DNA of 64,000 nt from Methylobacterium sp. WSM2598 (GCF_000379105.1 NZ_KB900609.1:7031489-7095488); one strand, 5' to 3'; shown: positions 41,126 through 50,171, counted from the first letter of the stretch. Program-made: numbers and translations. Notes: generated by a model not told the origin, from the letters alone.

Positions 41126-42236
41126 CGAAGCGCAGCCGGCTGCCCGTCGTCGGCACGAGCACGTTCTCCGGCATCTGCGCCTGCGCCTCGAGGACGAAGT
41201 TCAGGCCGCTGCAATGCATCGGGATGACGACGTCCGGCTTCAGCTTGGCGATCTCGGCGACGACCTGGGTGAGGTAATCCTTCGGAGCCGGGCCGAGGTG
41301 GAACCCTCCGACGATGGCGTGGATCTTCTCGACGCCCGAGACCTCCTGCGCCTGCCGGACCGAATTCACGATTCCGACATGCCCGCACGAGCTGATGACG
41401 ACGAGGCCCCTGTCCCGGAGATTGAAGCAGGTGGCGTGCTCGTGGACGTGCTCGTCCGGGATGATCTTCCCTTCCAGCTCCGCCGGGGAGTAGTGGGCGG
41501 CATCGCAGCCCGCGCCGTCCTTGAATCCGCGCTCGACGAAGGTGTTGGGCAGGACGCGCTCGAGCGAGCGGCGCTTGATCTGCCCCGTCGTGAAGGCGTG
41601 CCCGGCGATCACCGTGGGCGCCTCGCACAGGACGGTGGTGATGTGCCGGGCCGCCAGTTCGCGCCGATCGAGCAGGCCGAAATCCGTGAACTGGCCGGCG
41701 GTCCCGCTCGGCACCAGCCGATGGCAGAAATTGTCCTCCCCGCCGGCGAACAGCTTGACGTCCGGCGGCAGCGACGCCCTGTACCGGTCCAGGAAGCCGA
41801 TCAGGCCCCCGTAATGGTCGTGGTGCCCGTGGCTGACGATCAGGGCATCGGCCTTGCTCGGATCGAGCTTCAGGATCTCGATGTTGTTGAGAAGGGCTTC
41901 CGGCGTGTAGCCGAAGTCGAGGAGGATCGTCTTGGTCTCGTCGCGTCGCTGCGACTCGGCGAAGAGGGATAGACCCCACTGGTTGTGCAGAACCTTCCTG
42001 TAGTCGCTGCCGCGGCCGCCGCCGGGTGGCTGATGAACGACACCTTGCACGGTGCTGGGCTTGAGGAACTGATCGTGCGCGGAATCGACCAGCACGCGGA
42101 GGGTGAGCGCGTCGACCGTGGGAATCTCGATCGGCGCGGCGGTCGCGATCTCGAGGCAGGCGAAGCCCGCCGCGGCACTCGCGCCCAGCGCGGCCGAAGC
42201 TTTCAGGAAGTCCCGTCGTGCCAAGCTTCGCATCAT
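41118..42236 (-). CDS. Tat-exported MBL-fold metallo-hydrolase
   Basis: This 372-residue protein has a twin-arginine signal (SLARRDFLKASAALGASAAA) and a metallo-beta-lactamase fold: ALIVSHGHHDHYGGLIGFLD gives the HxHxDH site (about residue 145), with later ligands in VISSCGHVGIVN and PMHCSGLNF. It belongs to the branch near 7,8-dihydropterin-6-methyl-4-(beta-D-ribofuranosyl)aminobenzene-phosphate synthase-like MBL proteins; the substrate is unknown. Two ATGs are in tandem (42236, 42233). It is coupled to the SCO gene, so a role in periplasmic metal or redox chemistry is plausible. Confidence 0.83.
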   Translation of the reverse strand: MMRSLARRDFLKASAALGASAAAGFACLEIATAAPIEIPTVDALTLRVLVDSAHDQFLKPSTVQGVVHQPPGGGRGSDYRKVLHNQWGLSLFAESQRRDETKTILLDFGYTPEALLNNIEILKLDPSKADALIVSHGHHDHYGGLIGFLDRYRASLPPDVKLFAGGEDNFCHRLVPSGTAGQFTDFGLLDRRELAARHITTVLCEAPTVIAGHAFTTGQIKRRSLERVLPNTFVERGFKDGAGCDAAHYSPAELEGKIIPDEHVHEHATCFNLRDRGLVVISSCGHVGIVNSVRQAQEVSGVEKIHAIVGGFHLGPAPKDYLTQVVAEIAKLKPDVVIPMHCSGLNFVLEAQAQMPENVLVPTTGSRLRFGA

Positions 42237-42304
42237 GGCGCGTCCCCCGCCACCTGTTCCGACGCAGCTGCCTAGCTGGCTCGTGGAACTCTCGAGGTTG
42301 AGGC

Positions 42305-42334
42305 TCTATAGCACGAATTATTCCATCGGGCCAA
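42305..42334 (-). promoter_or_regulatory. probable promoter of the MBL-SCO operon
   Basis: On the minus strand TTGGCC (42329-42334), 18 nt, TATAGA (42305-42310), about 60 nt before the start codon and inside the only AT-rich patch of the region. An alternative pairing with TTGAGG slightly upstream is possible. Confidence 0.4.
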
Positions 42335-42416
42335 TTCACCTCAATACATGTAGCGGGCACCCAACCGATCCGTCGCTCCTTCAGGGGAGCCTCGACTCCT
42401 GAAGAGCCGCCATGGA

Positions 42417-42473
42417 CCCTTGCAATGCAAGTGACCCTTGCAAGTGACCCTTGCAAGTGACCCTTGCAAGTGA
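42417..42473. repeat. 13-bp tandem array with embedded CTTGCAAG palindromes
   Basis: Three perfect units of CCCTTGCAAGTGA (42435, 42448, 42461) are preceded by a longer variant unit. Each unit carries the 8-bp palindrome CTTGCAAG, so palindromes recur every 13 bp. It is located 180-240 nt upstream of the MBL-SCO operon. Confidence 0.9.
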
Positions 42474-43218
42474 ACGAGAGCCACCTGAGCGCCCCGTCCG
42501 AGGGCTGCCGAGGGTGGTTCCCCTGCCCTCAGGATCGTCCCCTGGGTCGTGCTGAGCAGGCTCAGGGATCGCGCCCCGATCGCGCTTGCCTTCTCCCCAA
42601 ACCGGCAGGACCGGGGCCGGGTATTCTGGATCGCGGATCGCCCGACAGCGATCCGATCAAGGCGGGACGCGTCCCGGCGCGGGCCTGGACGCTGGACCCG
42701 CTGGTGGGGCGGGAGGTCTCGAAGCTGCCACCCGTCGCGGCCGTCTCAGAGCGCCTCGCCGGTGACCGCGCCGGCATCGTCCGGGTCGTCGGCGCCCTCG
42801 CCGAGCGGTGATCCGCCTCGGCGCTGACGGCAGCGGCAGTGACGGGCAAACACCGACGAGCTTGGACCGGGCAGATCGACTGCGGGCCGTCCGCACCGGC
42901 ACCTGGCACCCGTCGGACCCTCCCTCGCCTCCCCGAACGACGCGGGATGCGAGGCCCGCAACGGGTGCAGGCGGCGCGGGAATGCGAGCACGCCGCGCCG
43001 CGGGCGTCGCGGACCGAGGAATCGCCCCTCGCGGGACGACCTCCCCTCTGGGGAGATGAACCGCCGGTCGCGGTCCGCGCCGTCGCGTTCTCACACGGCC
43101 TCGGCCGAAAGCCGCCCGCCGAAGGAACGGCCCGGTCGCGCGGACCCTCGGAGCTGCGCGGGGGCCGGGGCGCGCCCGGCGGGCCCCCTCCCCTCGGCCG
43201 GCGCACCACCGACGCGAC

Positions 43219-43250
43219 GACGCCCGCGGAAGCGGTCTTCCGCGGGCGTC
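43219..43250. terminator. hairpin downstream of mucR
   Basis: GACGCCCGCGGAAG CGGT CTTCCGCGGGCGTC is a perfect 14-bp stem with a 4-nt loop, 34 nt beyond the mucR stop. No T tract is present. Confidence 0.6.
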
Positions 43251-43284
43251 TGATTCGGTTGCGGGTCCCGGGACGGGCGCGGGA

Positions 43285-43722
43285 TCAAGCCGCCTGCGTG
43301 GCGCGGGGGCGGCGGGCGACCGGCTTCTGGCCGAGGCCGATGCTCTTGGCGAGTTCCGAGCGCTGGGCGGCATAGTTCGCCGCCACCATGGGATAATCCG
43401 GAGGGAGGCCCCACTTCGCCCGGTACTGCTCCGGCGTGAGCCCCCGGCCGGCGAGGTGGCGCTTGAGCGTGCGGTAGCGCCGCCCATCCTCCAGGCTGAT
43501 GAGATAGTCCGGGGTCACCGTCTTCTTGATCGGAACCGGCGGGACCAGCTTCTCCGGCTGCGGCGCGGCCGGAGCCCCCAGTTGCGCCACCGCCTCGTGC
43601 ACGCTGCGGATCAGAGCGGCGAGTTCACCCACGGGCACCGAATTGTTCGACACGTAGGCCGACACGATGTCGGACACCAGCTCAATCGACTGCGGAAACT
43701 CGGTCTGGTTGTCGGAGTCCAT
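43285..43722 (-). CDS. mucR: MucR/Ros-family transcriptional regulator without classical zinc ligands
   Basis: This 145-residue protein has an N-terminal oligomerisation region (IELVSDIVSAYVSNNSVPVG) and the MucR DNA-binding module (DYLISLEDGRRYRTLKRHLA, LTPEQYRAKWGLPPDYPMVA, NYAAQRSELAKSIGLGQK). In Ros and MucR the zinc is held by CxxC/D and two His; here the first position is Ser (ISLED) and the second His is replaced (RHLAGRGL). Zinc-free MucR homologues are known in other rhizobia-like species. ATG 43722 is preferred among three tandem ATGs because AAGAGG is well spaced from it. Confidence 0.88.
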   Translation of the reverse strand: MDSDNQTEFPQSIELVSDIVSAYVSNNSVPVGELAALIRSVHEAVAQLGAPAAPQPEKLVPPVPIKKTVTPDYLISLEDGRRYRTLKRHLAGRGLTPEQYRAKWGLPPDYPMVAANYAAQRSELAKSIGLGQKPVARRPRATQAA

Positions 43723-44198
43723 CATCATCCTCTTGAAACGGCATGCCCCCATCCAGTGCGGCAGATGTTACGCGAGATGCCGCCAACTTCAAGGTCTGCG
43801 GGGGCAGAAACCGAGAGGATATGCTTGGGCACGGCGCCCTTTCGTAACGTCAGACAGGCCGGCGCGGGGGCGCGGATCCTTGCCGCTGCTGCATGAGGCC
43901 GCGCCCGGCCGGGCCCGCCGCGCGGACCGAAAACCGACGCGCCCTCAGTGGCTTGAGTTAGTCCTTACGGGTTATGCCGAAACCCGGAAGCCTAGCTCAC
44001 TCGAACGCGTGTGTCCGCGTCGCCGCAGGCCGGCGGAGATTCGAGAAAGGCGAAATGTCGCCGGACTTTGTGGGGGATTCCGGGCTACCCTCAGGGGGTT
44101 CGGAACCATGTGGGGCGCGGCGCGCGCACGCATCCGGGTCAACCGGAGGGCGCGTCCATCCTGCCAGAAGAAGGCCGGGATTGGGGGACGTTTCAAAT
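43723..44198. other. intergenic gap between mucR and an 80-residue gene
   Basis: There is no supported gene in 476 nt on either strand. The region is of normal GC, and frames here lack domain patterns. It must hold the promoters of the divergent mucR and the 80-residue gene, and MucR family members commonly bind their own upstream region. Confidence 0.5.
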
Positions 44199-44441
44199 AT
44201 GACCAAGCGCAAGGATGGCCAGATCTTCGGTCGCCACAAGAAAACGCGCGGCCGAAAGCCGGTGAAGACTCTGCCGGCGACTTGGCAGGCCCGCCGCCGC
44301 GTGCTGACGGCCGGCGAGATTTCCGACGAGTACCATGGCCATCCGGGACCGGGGGCGAACGACAACATGAAGTTGTATTCCCGCAAGCGCCTCTACTGCG
44401 TCCCCGTCGTCGCCGACGAGGCCGCACTGCCCTGCGCCTGA
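44199..44441 (+). CDS. small basic hypothetical protein (80 residues)
   Basis: It starts MTKRKDGQIFGRHKKTRGRK, strongly basic, then a mixed C-terminal half with two Cys (YSRKRLYCVPVV, ALPCA). GGGGGACG lies before the ATG at a workable distance. The Lys/Arg-rich N-terminus suggests nucleic-acid binding, but no family was recognised. It lies divergent from mucR. Confidence 0.5.
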   Translation: MTKRKDGQIFGRHKKTRGRKPVKTLPATWQARRRVLTAGEISDEYHGHPGPGANDNMKLYSRKRLYCVPVVADEAALPCA

Positions 44442-44643
44442 GGCATGGCTGAGCCGGGTCCGGCCGGCTGCCGAGCCGAGGCCCTGCCCGCGACGAAATG
44501 TCTCGCAGATTCGTGGCTCCGGGCGCAGGTCTTCGTGGCCCTCGCGTGGGTCGCGCGGCTGATTCCGAGAGCTCAGGCGGCCGCCGCCGCCGGGCGAGGC
44601 CGCGGATCTGCTGTGCCGCGGCCGCCCGGGTCTGCCGGCGACG

Positions 44644-46104
44644 CTAGCGCGGCGTGCGGAAGACCTGCAGATCGAGGTCCCGCACCTTCTTGCGCAGGGT
44701 ATTGCGGTTGACGCCGAGCAGCTCGGCAGCCCGAATCTGGTTGCCGCGCGTCGCCGCCAGCGCGGCGCCGATGAGCGGGCCCTCGATCTCGCGCAACACG
44801 CGGTGGTAGAGGCCGGGCGGCGGCAGCGTGTCCCGGAAGCCCGAAAAGTACTCGGCGAGGTGGCGCTCCACGGCCGCCGAGAGCCCCTCCGCGTCGGGCG
44901 TGCCCTTGCGCGCGCCGCCGCCCGCCGGCGCGGGCGCCGCGAGGGGCAGCGTGTCGAGTTCGGCCTCGATCACCGGGCCGGTGATCGTCTCCTGCGGGTA
45001 GAGCGCCGCGAGGCGCCGCACGAGATTCTCGAGTTCGCGCACGTTGCCCGGCCAGCGGTAGCGCTTGAGGCGCTCCATCGCGTCCGCGTCGAGCTGCTTG
45101 CGGCTCAGCCCCTCCCGCTCGACCAGGGTGAAGAAGTGGCGCACGAGGTCGGGCACGTCCTCGGTGCGCTCGCGCAGAGCCGGCAGGCGCAGCGGCACCA
45201 CGTTGAGGCGGAAGAACAGGTCCTCGCGGAAGATGCCCTGCTGGATCGAGACCCGCAGGTCCTTGTTGGTGGCCGCGATGATGCGGACGTTGGTCTTGAT
45301 CGGCACGCGCCCGCCGACCGTGGTGTACTCGCCCTGCTGCAGGACGCGCAGGAGGCGGGTCTGGGCCTCCATCGGCATGTCGCCGATCTCGTCGAGGAAG
45401 AGGGTTCCGCCCTCCGCCTGCTCGAAGCGCCCGGCCGAGCGGGCGGTCGCCCCCGTGAAGGCGCCCTTCTCGTGGCCGAACAGCTCGGATTCGATGAGGT
45501 CGCGCGGGATCGCCGCCATGTTGACCGGGACGAAGGGCCCCGCCCGGCGGCGGCCGTAATCGTGCAGGGCCCGGGCGACGAGCTCCTTGCCGGTGCCGGA
45601 CTCGCCCGTGATCATCACCGTGAGGTCGGTGGGCATCAGCCGGGCGAGCGAGCGGTAGATCTCCTGCATGGCGGGCGAGCGCCCGACCAGCGGGATGTCC
45701 TCGTTCTCGGGCGCCGCGCCGGGAAGCGCGTTGCCCCGCGGCCGCGACAGGGCCCGCCCCACGATGGCGGTGAGTTCCTTGAGGTCGAAGGGCTTGGGCA
45801 GGTACTCGTAGGCGCCCCGCTCGGAGGCCCGGATCGCCGTCATGAAGGTGTTCTGGGCGCTCATGACGATGATCGGCAGGTCCGGCCGCACCCGCTTGAT
45901 CCGGGGCAGCAGGTCGAAGGCGTTCTCGTCGGGCATCACCACGTCGGTGATCACGAGATCGCCGTCGCCCTGCGCCACCCAGCGCCAGAGCGTGGCGGCG
46001 TTGCCCGTCGAGCGCACCTCGTAGCCGGCCCGGGAGAGCGCCTGGTTGAGGACGGTGCGGATGGCGGCGTCGTCATCCGCCACGATGATGTGTCCGTTCG
46101 GCAT
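44644..46104 (-). CDS. ntrC: nitrogen response regulator NtrC
   Basis: This 486-residue sigma-54 activator has a receiver domain (IIVADDDAAIRTVLNQALSR, phosphoacceptor in LVITDVVMPDENAF), an AAA+ domain with Walker A MITGESGTGKELVARALHDY (about 170) and the full sigma-54 loop ELFGHEKGAFTGATARSAG, then a Fis HTH (IRAAELLGVNRNTLRKKVRD) at the C-terminus. It activates nitrogen-assimilation promoters when phosphorylated by NtrB. It follows ntrB by 18 nt. Confidence 0.96.
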   Translation of the reverse strand: MPNGHIIVADDDAAIRTVLNQALSRAGYEVRSTGNAATLWRWVAQGDGDLVITDVVMPDENAFDLLPRIKRVRPDLPIIVMSAQNTFMTAIRASERGAYEYLPKPFDLKELTAIVGRALSRPRGNALPGAAPENEDIPLVGRSPAMQEIYRSLARLMPTDLTVMITGESGTGKELVARALHDYGRRRAGPFVPVNMAAIPRDLIESELFGHEKGAFTGATARSAGRFEQAEGGTLFLDEIGDMPMEAQTRLLRVLQQGEYTTVGGRVPIKTNVRIIAATNKDLRVSIQQGIFREDLFFRLNVVPLRLPALRERTEDVPDLVRHFFTLVEREGLSRKQLDADAMERLKRYRWPGNVRELENLVRRLAALYPQETITGPVIEAELDTLPLAAPAPAGGGARKGTPDAEGLSAAVERHLAEYFSGFRDTLPPPGLYHRVLREIEGPLIGAALAATRGNQIRAAELLGVNRNTLRKKVRDLDLQVFRTPR

Positions 46105-46122
46105 GGAACCGCTCTTCTGGGG

Positions 46123-47226
46123 TCACTCGGCATCCGGGGCCGATTCGCGCCCGTCGCGGGCGTGGGACATCGGCAGGAGTACGCGGAAGGTGGTCCGGCG
46201 GGGGGCGGGATCGCACTCGACGATGCCGCCGTGGTCCCCGACGATCTTGGCGACGAGGGCGAGGCCGAGCCCCGACCCCTGGGCCTTGGTGGTCACGAAA
46301 GGGTCGAAGAGGTCGGGGAGCAGGTCGGCGCTCACGCCCGGCCCGTTGTCGCGCACCGCGACCTCGATCGGCAGGCTCACCCGCTCGCGCGAGCCCGGCA
46401 CCTGCAGGCGCAACCCCGTGCGGAAGGCGGTCGAGAGGGTGATCTCGCCGTCGACCGCGTCCGCGCCGATCGCCTCGGCGGCATTCTTCACGAGGTTGAG
46501 GATCACCTGGACCAGCTGGTCGCGGTTGCCGAGCACCGGCGGCAGCGAGGGGTCGTAATTCTCGACGAAGCGGATGTGGCGGGCGAAGCCGGACTGGGCC
46601 GAGCGCTTCACCTGGTCGAGGACGCCGTGGACGTTGACCGGCCCGCGCTCGACCGGGCGCTCGTCCCCGAACAGCTCCATGCGCTCGACGAGGCGCACGA
46701 TCCGGTCGGCCTCGTCGCAGATCAGCCGCGTCAGCATGCGGTCGTCCTCGCCCGCCGACTGCTCCAGCAGCTGGGCGGCGCCCCGGATGCCGGCGAGCGG
46801 GTTCTTGATCTCGTGGGCCAGCATGGCGCCGAGCGCCACCATCGAGCGGGCCGCCTGCCGATGGGTGAGCTGGCGGTTCATCTTGTCCGCGATGGTGCGC
46901 TCCTGCAGCATCAGGACCACCATCTCGTCGTCGAGATAGGTCGCGAACACGTCGACGCTGCGCTCGACGCCGGAGCGCGGCGAGCCGAGCTCCACCCGGT
47001 ACTCGCTGACGCTCGCGTGCCGCCGCCGCACCTCGTTCACCAGGGCGATGATCGGCGAGGAGAACGGGATGATGTCGCGCAGGCGCTGGCGCTGCATCAG
47101 CCGGCGCGAATAGTCGAAGAAGTGCTCCGCGGCCATGTTGACCTGGAGGATGCGCTCGTCCGGCCCGATGGTGAGCACCGGCAGCGGCAGCGCGTTGATG
47201 ATCGCGTCGCAGGTGGGCGCGCTCAT
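46123..47226 (-). CDS. ntrB: nitrogen sensor kinase/phosphatase NtrB
   Basis: This 367-residue soluble kinase has a PAS domain at residues 8-110 (LPLPVLTIGPDERILQVNMA), HisKA with VALGAMLAHEIKNPLAGIRG (phospho-His about 143) and HATPase with NLVKNAAEAIG, VAVRDNGPGVSADLLPDLFD and GSGLGLALVAKI. It controls NtrC phosphorylation according to PII state. The start overlaps the dusB stop as ATGA, the common alphaproteobacterial dusB-ntrB-ntrC operon. Confidence 0.96.
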   Translation of the reverse strand: MSAPTCDAIINALPLPVLTIGPDERILQVNMAAEHFFDYSRRLMQRQRLRDIIPFSSPIIALVNEVRRRHASVSEYRVELGSPRSGVERSVDVFATYLDDEMVVLMLQERTIADKMNRQLTHRQAARSMVALGAMLAHEIKNPLAGIRGAAQLLEQSAGEDDRMLTRLICDEADRIVRLVERMELFGDERPVERGPVNVHGVLDQVKRSAQSGFARHIRFVENYDPSLPPVLGNRDQLVQVILNLVKNAAEAIGADAVDGEITLSTAFRTGLRLQVPGSRERVSLPIEVAVRDNGPGVSADLLPDLFDPFVTTKAQGSGLGLALVAKIVGDHGGIVECDPAPRRTTFRVLLPMSHARDGRESAPDAE

Positions 47227-48278
47227 GCCGCCCACTCCGCGGCCGGTGCCGCCTCCCCCGCGACTCCCTCGCCCGCGAAGGCCCGGCGCAGCAGCGCCAG
47301 CGCCTCGGCCGGGTCGGTCGTGGTGACGAGGCGCGCCCGCTCGCCTGCGGCGAGGCCGCCCGCGTGGTCCGCGTAGGCCGCCAGGTGCTTGCGGGCGTGC
47401 CGCACCCCCATGGCGACGCCGTAGAGGGCGAGCAGGCCCTCGTAATGCTCCCCCGCGAGGTCCGCCTGCGCCGCCCGCGTCAGGGCGGGCGCGGGCGCGC
47501 CGCGCAAGCCGGCCGCCACCGCGCCGACGAGCCAGGGCCGGCCGACCGCCGCCCGGCCGATCATCACCGCCGCCGCCCCGGATTCCGCCAGGCAGGCGCG
47601 GGCCTCGGCGAGGCTGCCCACATCTCCGTTGGCCACGACCGGGATCGACACCGCCTCGACCACCGCGCGGATCGCCGCCCAATCGGCCCGGCCGGCGTAG
47701 AATTGCTGGCGCGTGCGGCCATGCACCGTGACGGCGGACAGGCCGAGGGCCTCGGCCCGGCGCGCGAGGTCCGGCGCGTTGCGGGACGCGTCGTCCCAGC
47801 CGAGGCGCATCTTGACCGTGACCGGCACCGCCACCGCCTCCCGCACCGCCGCCAGCAGCCGCGCCGCGTGGTCGAGGTCGCGCATCAGCGCCGATCCCGC
47901 CTCCCCGCCCGTGACCTTCTTGGCCGGGCAGCCCATGTTGACGTCGATCACGTCGGCGCCGTTCGCCTCCGCCAGCCGGGCGCCCTCCGCCATCCAGCGC
48001 GGGTCGCAGCCGGCGAGCTGGACCACGTGCGGCCGCACCCCCTCGCCCTCGGCCCGCAGCCGCGCCTCCGCGCTGCCGCGGGCGAGATCCTCCGCCGCCA
48101 CCATCTCGGAGACGACCGCGCTGGCCCCGCACCGGCGGGCGATCCGGCGCAGATGCAGGTCGGTCACGCCCGACAGGGGGGCGAGCAGGGCGCCGGGCGC
48201 GCGCGCCCCCGGTTCGGGTGGCGGCGCTCCCGGATCGGGCCCGGGCCGCTGGCCGCTCAAAGAATGGTCAATCTTCAT
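47223..48278 (-). CDS. dusB: tRNA-dihydrouridine synthase DusB
   Basis: This 351-residue FMN TIM-barrel enzyme reduces uridine in tRNA. It has LLAPLSGVTDLHLRRIARRC (about 40), the catalytic Cys in DVNMGCPAKKVTGGEAGSAL (about 125), VKMRLGWDD and SAVTVHGRTRQQFYAGRADW. ATG 48278 (MKIDHSLSG) was chosen because the upstream extension overlaps promoter-like sequence shared with ispDF. It is the first gene of the ntrBC operon. Confidence 0.95.
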   Translation of the reverse strand: MKIDHSLSGQRPGPDPGAPPPEPGARAPGALLAPLSGVTDLHLRRIARRCGASAVVSEMVAAEDLARGSAEARLRAEGEGVRPHVVQLAGCDPRWMAEGARLAEANGADVIDVNMGCPAKKVTGGEAGSALMRDLDHAARLLAAVREAVAVPVTVKMRLGWDDASRNAPDLARRAEALGLSAVTVHGRTRQQFYAGRADWAAIRAVVEAVSIPVVANGDVGSLAEARACLAESGAAAVMIGRAAVGRPWLVGAVAAGLRGAPAPALTRAAQADLAGEHYEGLLALYGVAMGVRHARKHLAAYADHAGGLAAGERARLVTTTDPAEALALLRRAFAGEGVAGEAAPAAEWAA

Positions 48279-48418
48279 TCTGCACAACAAATAGCCAAAA
48301 CTCGGCCGTGCGCAAGCGGAGAAGCTTCGCAGGCCGCCGATTTGATTTTGCGCCGCACCCCTTCTAGGAACGGGCATCCCGTCGGGACGCGCGTCCCCGC
48401 CGTGTGAGGATCCGGTCC
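48279..48418. promoter_or_regulatory. divergent promoter region of dusB-ntrBC and ispDF
   Basis: This is an AT-richer 140-nt spacer. Leftward: TTGCGC, 16 nt, TATTTG, ending about 12 nt before the dusB ATG. Rightward: TTGATT, 16 nt, CTAGGA upstream of ispDF. Both are weak matches and the spacer itself is the main support. Confidence 0.35.
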
Positions 48419-49651
48419 ATGTCCGAGACTGCCGCGGTCGTCGTCGCCGCGGGCCGCGGCATCCGCGTCGGCGGCGGCACTCCCAAGCAATATCGCCGCG
48501 TCGGCGGCAAGGCGGTCCTGACCCGGACGCTCGAGGCGCTGGCGCGGCATCCGGGCCTGGCGCGGATCCAGGTCGTGATCGCGCCCGACGCCGCCGCCTT
48601 CTACGCGGAGTGCCTCGCCGGTCTGGGCGATCTCGCCGCCAAGCTGCTCCCGCCGGTCCCGGGCGGGGCGACGCGCCAGGATTCGGTGCGGGCGGGACTG
48701 GACGCGCTGGAGCGCGCCGGGGCGCCGGACCTCGTGCTCGTCCACGACGCCGCGCGGCCCTTCGTGGACGAGGCGCTGATCGAGCGGGCGATCGCGGCGG
48801 CGCGCCTCCACGGCGCCGCGGTCCCGGGCGTGCCGGTCAGCGACACGATCAAGCGCGTGGACGCGGCGGGCGTGGTGCGCGAGACCCCGCCGCGGGATGC
48901 CCTGCGGGCCGTGCAGACCCCGCAGGCCTTCGGCTTCGCGCTGCTGCGCGACGCGCATCGCCGCGCCGCCGCCCAGGGCCTCGACGCCTTCACGGATGAC
49001 GGGGCGCTCGCCGAGTGGGCGGGCCTGCCCGTGACGGTCTTCCCCGGCGACGTCCGCAACCGCAAGATCACGCAGGCGGCCGACCTCGAGGAGGCGGACC
49101 GCGCCTTCGCGGGCCCGGGCGGCGCCGCGCCCGCCCCAGGGGATGCTCCAGGAGATGCCATGACCCTCGTCACCCGTCTCGGCACCGGCTTCGACGTGCA
49201 CGCCTTCACGGAGGGCGACCACGTCTGGCTCGGCGGCGTGCGCATCCCGGCCGCGCGCGGCGTGCTCGCCCATTCGGACGGCGACGTGGTGCTGCACGCG
49301 CTCACCGACGCGATCCTGGGGGCGCTGGCGGACGGCGACATCGGCGTGCACTTCCCGCCGAGCGACCCGCGCTGGCGCGGCGCCTCCTCGGATCAGTTCC
49401 TGGCCGACGCGGTCGCCCGGGTGGCGGCCCGCGGCGGCGTCATCGACCATCTCGACGTCACGGTGCTGTGCGAGCAGCCCCGCATCGGCCCGCACCGGGA
49501 GGCGATCCGCGCCCGCATCGCCGAGGTGGCGGGGATCCCCGTCGGATCGGTCTCGATCAAGGCGACCACGACCGAGGCGCTCGGCTTCGTGGGGCGGGCC
49601 GAGGGGCTCGCCGCCCAGGCCGCCGCGACGCTCCGCCTGCCCGCCGCCTGA
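48419..49651 (+). CDS. ispDF: bifunctional IspD/IspF (MEP isoprenoid pathway)
   Basis: This 410-residue fusion carries two enzymes. Residues 1-235 are IspD, the 2-C-methyl-D-erythritol 4-phosphate cytidylyltransferase (AAVVVAAGRGIRVGGGTPKQ, VLVHDAARPFVDEALIERAI, IKRVD, TPQAFGF). Residues 243-410 are IspF, the cyclodiphosphate synthase (LGTGFDVHAFTEGDHVWLGG with metal Asp and His, LAHSDGDVVLHALTDAILGA, TTTEALGFVGRAEGLAAQAA). The fusion is normal in alphaproteobacteria. It starts at ATG 48419 with GAGGA upstream, and cinA follows after 11 nt. Confidence 0.96.
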   Translation: MSETAAVVVAAGRGIRVGGGTPKQYRRVGGKAVLTRTLEALARHPGLARIQVVIAPDAAAFYAECLAGLGDLAAKLLPPVPGGATRQDSVRAGLDALERAGAPDLVLVHDAARPFVDEALIERAIAAARLHGAAVPGVPVSDTIKRVDAAGVVRETPPRDALRAVQTPQAFGFALLRDAHRRAAAQGLDAFTDDGALAEWAGLPVTVFPGDVRNRKITQAADLEEADRAFAGPGGAAPAPGDAPGDAMTLVTRLGTGFDVHAFTEGDHVWLGGVRIPAARGVLAHSDGDVVLHALTDAILGALADGDIGVHFPPSDPRWRGASSDQFLADAVARVAARGGVIDHLDVTVLCEQPRIGPHREAIRARIAEVAGIPVGSVSIKATTTEALGFVGRAEGLAAQAAATLRLPAA

Positions 49652-49662
49652 GGGAGCGCCGC

Positions 49663-50163
49663 GTGATCACCGACACCGCCCTCATCGCCCGCGCGGGCGT
49701 GCTCATCGCCGCCTACCGGGAGCGCAGGCGCCGGATCGTCACCGCCGAATCCTGCACCGGGGGCCTGCTGGCGGGGCTGCTCACCGAAGTGGCAGGCTCC
49801 TCCGCGGTGGTGGAGCGGGGCTTCGTCACCTACTCGAACGAGGCCAAGGCCGAGGTGCTGGGCGTCGATTTCGGCCTGATCTCCGAGCACGGCGCGGTGA
49901 GCGAGCCGGTGGCCCGGGCGATGGCGGACGGGGCGCTCGCCCATTCCCGCGCCGACGTGGCGCTCGCCATCACGGGCATCGCCGGCCCTTCCGGCGCCAC
50001 CGCCACGAAGCCGGTCGGCCTCGTGCATTTCGGCCTCGTCACGGCCGGGCGCACGATGCGCCACCTGGAGCGGCGCTACGGCGATATCGGCCGGGCGGAG
50101 GTGCGCCGCAAGGCGGTGGAGGACGCCCTCGGGCTGCTGGAGGCGGCGCTGACCGAGGTGTGA
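49663..50163 (+). CDS. cinA: CinA C-terminal domain protein (nicotinamide-nucleotide amidase type)
   Basis: This 166-residue stand-alone CinA C-terminal domain has IVTAESCTGGLLAGLLTEVA (active-site Ser/Cys region), SSAVVERGFVTYSNEAKAEV, SEPVARAMADGAL and ALAITGIAGPSGATATKPVG. The family deamidates NMN in pyridine-nucleotide recycling (PncC). The start is GTG 49663 with AGGGAG upstream, 11 nt after ispDF, hence probably one operon. Confidence 0.93.
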   Translation: MITDTALIARAGVLIAAYRERRRRIVTAESCTGGLLAGLLTEVAGSSAVVERGFVTYSNEAKAEVLGVDFGLISEHGAVSEPVARAMADGALAHSRADVALAITGIAGPSGATATKPVGLVHFGLVTAGRTMRHLERRYGDIGRAEVRRKAVEDALGLLEAALTEV

Positions 50164-50171
50164 TGCGCTGC

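Larger units (their letters stand above)
42237..43284. other. long intergenic region, no gene recognised
   Basis: These 1048 nt contain the MBL operon promoter, the 13-bp tandem array at 42417-42473, and the mucR terminator hairpin at 43219-43250. Several frames longer than 80 codons exist on both strands, but all are Arg/Pro/Ser-rich GC artefacts with no domain pattern or ribosome site. The GC-rich middle (42500-43200) shows nothing recognisable and could contain an unrecognised RNA. Confidence 0.6.

Noticed and set aside
42417..42473. Possible small CRISPR array
   Set aside because: Units of 13 bp are joined without spacers and no cas genes are present; it is a simple tandem repeat.
42464..43375. 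Several plus- and minus-strand frames of 80-280 codons in the gap before mucR
   Set aside because: Composition is that of shadow frames (Arg, Pro, Ser, Gly), with no ribosome sites, conserved motifs or operon context.
48419..49651. ispD-ispF fusion as a novelty
   Set aside because: The bifunctional IspDF is well known in alphaproteobacteria.
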